The translations under genes and the position numbers were made by a program. Source: an uncultured Cellvibrio sp. (lineage in GTDB: Bacteria > Pseudomonadota > Gammaproteobacteria > Pseudomonadales > Cellvibrionaceae). Taken from it: a stretch of 9,610 bases of DNA. The stretch is from assembly GCA_946886255.1 (NCBI GenBank), contig CAMPIG010000158.1:1-9610 (forward strand). Direction: 5' to 3'. The notes under the pieces are model-generated. The model was not told where the DNA came from and made no database searches. It worked only from the letters and a program-made list of their open reading frames with translations. This document shows, piece by piece, positions 6,063-9,610 of this stretch; positions within the stretch are counted from its first letter, which is position 1, and the number at the start of each line of letters is the position of its first letter.

Positions 6063-6923
6063 TCAATGCAGTTGGTAGGCGGTCAGTGAATTCTTGTGGA
6101 AGTTGGGAACGTATAGTATCCGGCTTTCCTCATCAAATCCGATGTCGGCCGTGTTGATTTGTGTATCACGGCTGTCCAATAATTTTTCTATCCGCCCATC
6201 GGCGTGGACGTAGTACACCAGGCCAGCCCAGCAGGACACAATAAATTCGCCCGGCTGAGTCATCTCCACACCATCGATATTGCTTTCAAAACCTTTAGCC
6301 AGGGTGAGCCGGTTTTTGTCTTTATCAATCAACAAGAGCTGGGTCGCAGCGCCCACGATGAGCGTGCTACCGATGGTGCTCAACCCGTTCGGTGAAGGAA
6401 TATTGTCAAGGTAAAGCTCCACCTTACCCTCAAGGATACGATGTACTTTATTGGTGCGTGTATCAGACACATAAACAACGCCGTTAATATCGATGGCGAT
6501 GTCGTTGAGGAATACTGCATCTGTTACCGGAATCCGCGTATCGATATCGCCCGAGTCGATATCGATCACCACCACGTCCTTCACATCCGCCACATACAAT
6601 TTACCGTTGTGCGCCCCCATGCCTTTCGGACCGTTCAGGCCTCGCACCCAGTCGTGCTCGAGAATTTTGCCATCCAATGAAAGCCGGGCTACGCCGCCCT
6701 CGCCATCATCATCTTTGCCGTCAATTTCGCTCACGAATAAATATTTTTCTTTGCCGTCCTCATACACCAGTGCGGATTCCGGTACACGCAAACCCGCCGT
6801 TACCCATAACTGCTCCAATCGCCGCCCTTCGGCTGCATGAACAGGCAGTGCAAGTTGCAGGATCGCAGCGAGCATTACCCCGGTACCGGGGGCGATAAAG
6901 CGAAAACACGTGGTGAGTTTCAT
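6063..6923 (-). CDS. Secreted SMP-30/gluconolactonase-like beta-propeller protein
   Basis: The 286-residue protein starts with a clear signal peptide (hydrophobic about 9-28, cleavage likely after VHA at 28-30), so it is exported to the periplasm or beyond. The mature part looks like a six-bladed propeller of the SMP-30/gluconolactonase/LRE type. Repeated blade-like strands are seen ('YLFVSEIDG', 'LYVADVKDVVVIDID', 'VVYVSDTRTNKVHRI'), and candidate metal ligands stand where the family has them: E48 (in VPES), N139 (in FLNDIAID), N178 (in SPNGL) and D216 (in NIDGV). Family members hydrolyse sugar lactones, but many are mis-named propellers with other or no activity, so the substrate is unknown. 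GAGGAC (6931-6936) lies 7 nt before the ATG and fixes the start. It is divergent from the LacI-family gene with 333 bp between, which may link its control to sugar availability (inference only). Confidence 0.82.
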   Translation of the reverse strand: MKLTTCFRFIAPGTGVMLAAILQLALPVHAAEGRRLEQLWVTAGLRVPESALVYEDGKEKYLFVSEIDGKDDDGEGGVARLSLDGKILEHDWVRGLNGPKGMGAHNGKLYVADVKDVVVIDIDSGDIDTRIPVTDAVFLNDIAIDINGVVYVSDTRTNKVHRILEGKVELYLDNIPSPNGLSTIGSTLIVGAATQLLLIDKDKNRLTLAKGFESNIDGVEMTQPGEFIVSCWAGLVYYVHADGRIEKLLDSRDTQINTADIGFDEESRILYVPNFHKNSLTAYQLH

Positions 6924-7256
6924 AATTTATGTCCTCATTTTTTATAGATATTGAGGAACCTCCGCGCGGCCGATGCACTCACTTCTGGAGGTTACTGGTC
7001 AGGAATTGGAATTCAGAAAGTTATAGTTCAGGGTTTAGGGAACCTGTAAGTTTGGCACGTCTGACTGCCATCGACCAAAGCGCTTTACATTGTCTTACTT
7101 TTTCGGATCAGCCAGCTTCGATAATTGTGAATTAATGCCCATTCAGTGAAGTCAGGAACCCTAACCGCGACCGCGGCTTTTCGCCTGGTTGATTGCACTG
7201 ACCGCCACTAAACACTACTCTAGCGACCACGAGAACAACATAATCATTAGACAACT
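6924..7256. other. Divergent regulatory region between SMP-30-like and LacI-family genes
   Basis: These 333 bp between two divergent genes contain no convincing ORF. Seen are the propeller gene's ribosome-binding site (6931-6936), a - strand TATAAC (7025-7020) that could be its -10 box with a poor -35 (CTTACA, spacer 19), and the 10-bp palindrome AAAGCGCTTT (7077-7086). CATTGTCT (7088-7095) matches half of the nagB-II operator at 7/8, and GATAAT (7120-7125) is a possible -10 reading right without a good -35. GGAACC occurs three times (6955, 7039, 7155). The LacI-family gene has no good Shine-Dalgarno before ATG 7257. Confidence 0.5.
7077..7086. promoter_or_regulatory. Candidate LacI-family operator (AAAGCGCTTT palindrome)
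   Basis: AAAGCGCTTT is a perfect 10-bp palindrome with a central CG, the general form of LacI/GalR-family operators. It lies between the divergent propeller and repressor genes, about 50 bp upstream of a possible -10 of the propeller gene. It differs from the GACAACGTTGTC palindrome at nagB-II, so if it is real it may be read by another regulator. A 10-bp palindrome can occur by chance. Confidence 0.35.
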
Positions 7257-8291
7257 ATGAAAGCCACTATCAAAGACGTTGCCAAACTCGCCGGCGTGTC
7301 CTTTAAAACCGTGTCACGAGTGATCAATAAAGAGGTTACCGTTGGTCAGGATTTGCAGGATCGGGTATGGAAAGCAGTCAAAGAGCTGAATTATCAACCC
7401 AACTTGTCGGCCCGGTTATTGCGCGGCGCGGCCTCTTCCATCGGTTTTATCTACGACAACCCGAACAGCAACTACGTAATCGATATGCAGCACGGCATAC
7501 TCGGTGAATGCCACCGCCAGGGTTATGAGCTGATTATCCACCCCTGCGACGCCAAGTCAGAAAATATCATTGACGAAGTACTGGGCATGGTTGATCGCAG
7601 CCGCGTGGGTGGTCTGGTGTTGACGCCGCCAATGTCCGAGATGCCGGAAGTCCTCGCCGCATTGAGCAAACGCAAGATTAAATTTGTGCGCATCCTGTCC
7701 GGCTCCCATCCGCCAGATGACAAAGCACCCTGCATCTTTATCGACGACCGCACAGCGGCTTACCGTATCACTCAATACCTGATCGACCTGGGTCATAAAT
7801 CCATTGCCTTCCTCGGTGGAGAGGAAGCGCATAAATCGAGTATTGAGCGTCTTGAAGGTTACAAAGCCGCATTGAAAGACAATAAGCTGCCGATCGATAA
7901 AAAACTGATTGTCGGTGGGGAATACTCATTTGAGTCCGGTGTTAAGCGCACCCGTCAATTATTGTCTGCCAACAGCAAACCCAGCGCGGTCTTTGCCTGT
8001 AACGACGAAATTGCAGCGGGCACCCTGTTCGCCGCACGCATCCAGGGTGTGGATGTGCCGCACCAGCTCTCTATCGTAGGTTTTGAAGATAGCCCCTTCT
8101 CCCGCCAGGCCTGGCCAAACCTCACCACCGCCCAACAACCCAACCGCACGATTGCCCAACGGGCTACAGCATTGCTGATCGAATGCATTCGCAACAGCAA
8201 CAACGCCGACCACAAGGTCGACAGCGAAGGGTTTTACCCGCAATTAATTGTGCGCGACTCCACCTGTCCTGCCTTGGGCCGCAAAGCCTGA
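7257..8291 (+). CDS. nagR: LacI-family transcriptional regulator, probable GlcNAc repressor NagR
   Basis: A 344-residue LacI/GalR-family regulator. The N-terminal helix-turn-helix (about 4-24, 'TIKDVAKLAGVSFKTVSRVIN') is followed by a hinge helix, 'NLSARLLRG' (49-57), whose leucines insert in the operator minor groove. The sugar-binding domain (about 60-335) has the normal length and the typical 'FACNDEIAAG' and 'LSIVGFEDSPFSRQAWPNLTT' segments. The gene directly precedes nagB-II and nagA in the same direction. In Shewanella and Xanthomonas a LacI-type NagR next to these genes represses GlcNAc use until a phosphorylated sugar is present, and the same role is inferred here. A palindrome at 8436-8447 is its likely target. 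The start has only a poor ribosome-binding site, which may keep the level low; 'MKATIKDVAK' is the normal family start. Family is certain, the NagR role likely. Confidence 0.9.
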   Translation: MKATIKDVAKLAGVSFKTVSRVINKEVTVGQDLQDRVWKAVKELNYQPNLSARLLRGAASSIGFIYDNPNSNYVIDMQHGILGECHRQGYELIIHPCDAKSENIIDEVLGMVDRSRVGGLVLTPPMSEMPEVLAALSKRKIKFVRILSGSHPPDDKAPCIFIDDRTAAYRITQYLIDLGHKSIAFLGGEEAHKSSIERLEGYKAALKDNKLPIDKKLIVGGEYSFESGVKRTRQLLSANSKPSAVFACNDEIAAGTLFAARIQGVDVPHQLSIVGFEDSPFSRQAWPNLTTAQQPNRTIAQRATALLIECIRNSNNADHKVDSEGFYPQLIVRDSTCPALGRKA

Positions 8292-8296
8292 TAAGC

Positions 8297-8323
8297 CGGT
8301 CCCGAACCTTTAGGTCGGGACCG
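8297..8323 (+). terminator. Hairpin after the LacI-family gene
   Basis: CGGTCCCGA (8297-8305) pairs perfectly with TCGGGACCG (8315-8323), and the inner CC/GG extends the stem past one bulged A to a TTTA loop. A second, outer pair, GATAAG (8290-8295) with CTTATC (8333-8338), can enclose it. The hairpin begins 6 bp after the TGA stop. No T-tract follows, so it may be a weak terminator or an mRNA 3'-end stabiliser that lets some transcripts run on into nagB-II. Confidence 0.55.
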
Positions 8324-8406
8324 CTTCCAAGCCTTATCCGGCGCAATCTTCCGATTGGTCAAAATGTCTACCCGTTAAAAAAATCAGGCATTGTTGCGCC
8401 AATGCC

Positions 8407-8435
8407 TTTACAACGGTTAAAAATCAGTCCACAAT
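8407..8435 (+). promoter_or_regulatory. Candidate sigma-70 promoter of nagB-II/nagA
   Basis: TTTACA (8407-8412, 5/6 to TTGACA), a 17-bp spacer and CACAAT (8430-8435, 4/6 to TATAAT) predict a transcript start near 8442, about 40 nt before the nagB-II ATG. The -10 overlaps the left edge of the operator palindrome, as expected for a repressed promoter. Confidence 0.5.
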
Positions 8436-8450
8436 GACAACGTTGTCTCA
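8433..8450. promoter_or_regulatory. Probable NagR operator at the nagB-II promoter
   Basis: The perfect 12-bp palindrome GACAACGTTGTC (8436-8447), with central CG, lies within AATGACAACGTTGTCTCA (8433-8450). It resembles the NagR motif I recall from Shewanella (close to AATGACA-CG-TGTCATT), and its form is typical of LacI-family sites. It covers the end of the predicted -10 box and the start point, so binding would block transcription of nagB-II and nagA. The adjacent LacI-family gene is the obvious source of the repressor. Confidence 0.72.
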
Positions 8451-8482
8451 AACCCCGTGTCATTTTTTGGAGTTAGGTTTTT

Positions 8483-9538
8483 ATGTCGTCAGCCAGTGTT
8501 TTAGCCCCTCGCCTGCAGCCTGAAGAAACCCTGATGTTTCAGGAAGCCGCTTCAGCGTCGAGTGTTATTGCCCAGCAATTTGCGGCTAACGCCCCTTTGA
8601 TTGCCGCTGCGGTTGAGCGTCTGAAAGCTTTTGCTCCACGATCCATCGTTACTTGCGCGCGCGGCAGCTCTGACCACGCGGCAACCTATGCAAAATATTT
8701 GTTTGAAACTCGCCTTGGTCTGGTGACTTCATCGGCCGCACCGTCCATTACGTCGATTTATTTCGCCAAGCAACAATTGGAAGGCACGCTCTACATCGCC
8801 ATCTCCCAGTCAGGCAAAAGCCCTGACTTGCTGGCCAGCGTCGAACAAGCCAAAGCCGGTGGCGCGCTGACCCTGGCGCTGGTAAATGTTGAAGACTCAC
8901 CGCTGGCCCAGCTGGCCGATATTGTTATTCCCCTGCGCGCCGGCTCCGAAAAAAGTGTCGCTGCCACCAAATCTTATCTCGCTACCTTGGGTGCGATCAT
9001 GCATCTGGTATCTGAGTGGGGTAACGACGACGAATTGAAAAAGGCACTGAACAGTTTGCCGCAGTCCCTGGCACAAGCTTGGGAAAATGATTGGCAATCG
9101 GTTGTTGATGGTTTAAAAGACGCCCGCAACCTGTTTGTTATCGGTCGCGGTATTGGCTTTGGTGCCGCACAAGAAGCAGCACTTAAATTAAAAGAGACTT
9201 GCGGTTTGCACGCTGAAGCCTTCAGTGCGGCGGAAGTTAAACATGGGCCCATGGCCATCGTCGGTGAAGGCTTTCCGGTTTTATTGTTCGCCCAGCAAGA
9301 CAAAACTCTGGCGGGCATGGATTCTCTGGTTGAAGATTTTCGCGCACGCGATGCCAAGGTATTTGTAGCCAGCGAAAGCATCAGCGGCTCGCTGCCAGTC
9401 GTGCAGGGTGCACACCCGGTGATCGCTCCCATGCTCGCAGTACAAAGTTTTTATCGCATGGCTAATGCGCTGTCTATCGCGCGCGGTTATAACCCGGACG
9501 AGCCACCGCACCTGCGCAAGGTTACGGAGACAATGTAA
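8483..9538 (+). CDS. nagB-II: SIS-type glucosamine-6-phosphate deaminase NagB-II
   Basis: This 351-residue protein with two SIS (sugar isomerase) domains is related to the isomerase half of GlmS but lacks the glutaminase domain. It is expected to convert glucosamine-6-phosphate to fructose-6-phosphate and ammonia in the cytoplasm, the last step of GlcNAc catabolism, replacing the unrelated NagB of E. coli. The first SIS domain shows 'CARGSSDHAATYAKYLFE' (58-75), the phosphate-binding 'SQSGKSPD' (108-115) and 'EKSVAATKSY' (156-165). The second shows 'GRGIGFGAAQEAALKLKE' (221-238), with E238 at the position of the GlmS catalytic base, and 'EVKHGP' (251-256). GGAG (8469-8472) stands 10 nt before the ATG. 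The stop overlaps the nagA start (TAATG). A fructosamine deglycase is the main alternative for this fold, but the nagA and LacI neighbours make NagB-II much more likely. Confidence 0.92.
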   Translation: MSSASVLAPRLQPEETLMFQEAASASSVIAQQFAANAPLIAAAVERLKAFAPRSIVTCARGSSDHAATYAKYLFETRLGLVTSSAAPSITSIYFAKQQLEGTLYIAISQSGKSPDLLASVEQAKAGGALTLALVNVEDSPLAQLADIVIPLRAGSEKSVAATKSYLATLGAIMHLVSEWGNDDELKKALNSLPQSLAQAWENDWQSVVDGLKDARNLFVIGRGIGFGAAQEAALKLKETCGLHAEAFSAAEVKHGPMAIVGEGFPVLLFAQQDKTLAGMDSLVEDFRARDAKVFVASESISGSLPVVQGAHPVIAPMLAVQSFYRMANALSIARGYNPDEPPHLRKVTETM

Positions 9539-9610
9539 TGACCAGTGCACTGGTTAACGGCCGAATTTTTACCGGTGATGAGTGGCTTGAGGATCATGCA
9601 CTCATCATCA
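9538..9610 (+). CDS. nagA: N-acetylglucosamine-6-phosphate deacetylase NagA, N-terminal fragment
   Basis: Only the first 24 codons are in the window. They read MTSALVNGRIFTGDEWLEDH followed by ALII, which matches the first beta-strands of NagA ('xNGRIFTGxxxLxDHAxxI'), the amidohydrolase that removes acetate from GlcNAc-6-phosphate and feeds NagB-II. The ATG shares its A with the nagB-II TAA stop (TAATG), and GGAG (9526-9529) lies 8 nt upstream within nagB-II, so the two genes are very probably translated in a coupled way from one mRNA. Metal ligands and the active site lie beyond the window end. The call depends on a short segment, strongly supported by context. Confidence 0.85.
   Translation, partial: MTSALVNGRIFTGDEWLEDHALII

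Noticed and set aside
7119..7135. CRP-like or lac-operator-like sequence around AATTGTGAATTAAT
   Set aside because: Only one TGTGA half is present and the partner half does not match TCACA, so it is no better than chance in an AT-rich intergenic stretch.

Overview
This 9.6 kb stretch reads as an ordinary chromosomal segment of a gammaproteobacterium. The best guess is a Cellvibrio-like, polysaccharide-degrading member of the Cellvibrionales. The reasons are moderate GC content, E. coli-like MotA/MotB and TrxC, and a LacI-type regulator next to nagB-II and nagA, the arrangement known from Shewanella and Xanthomonas relatives. The taxon is inference, since no rRNA or other marker is present. 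I see no insertion sequence, phage gene, tRNA, CRISPR array or toxin-antitoxin pair.

Left part (1-2356). The window opens inside the 3' end of a von Willebrand factor A / DUF3520 gene (+). A perfect 12-bp hairpin separates it from a convergent DUF1993 gene (-). A gene-free stretch of about 360 bp follows, with a plausible sigma-70 promoter, and then a membrane-bound diguanylate cyclase (+) with an intact GGEEF active site and RxxD inhibitory site.

Middle part (2395-5502, all on -). Read in transcription order, this is motA, motB, trxC and a uracil-DNA-glycosylase-like gene. motA and motB are 9 bp apart and encode the flagellar stator. A good sigma-28 (FliA) type promoter lies about 100 bp upstream of motA. 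trxC (zinc-ribbon thioredoxin 2) and the UDG-like gene overlap by one base (TGATG), so they are probably translationally coupled. The UDG-like protein has four cysteines spaced as in Fe-S cluster UDGs.

Right part (5619-9610). A DUF1244 gene (+) converges on a secreted SMP-30-type beta-propeller gene (-), with a dispersed-repeat-like palindrome between them. That propeller gene is divergent from a LacI-family repressor (nagR-like, +). After a hairpin comes nagB-II (SIS-type glucosamine-6-phosphate deaminase), which overlaps the start of nagA by one base. A perfect 12-bp palindrome, GACAACGTTGTC, overlaps the -10 of the proposed nagB-II promoter and is the likely repressor site. Together these genes encode catabolism of GlcNAc derived from chitin or cell wall: NagA deacetylates GlcNAc-6-P, NagB-II deaminates and isomerises GlcN-6-P to fructose-6-P, and the LacI protein is the presumed sensor.

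I did not find a convincing undescribed system. The items most worth a second look are the trxC/UDG-like pair, the operator architecture at nagB-II, the sigma-28 promoter at motAB, and the secreted propeller gene facing the repressor.
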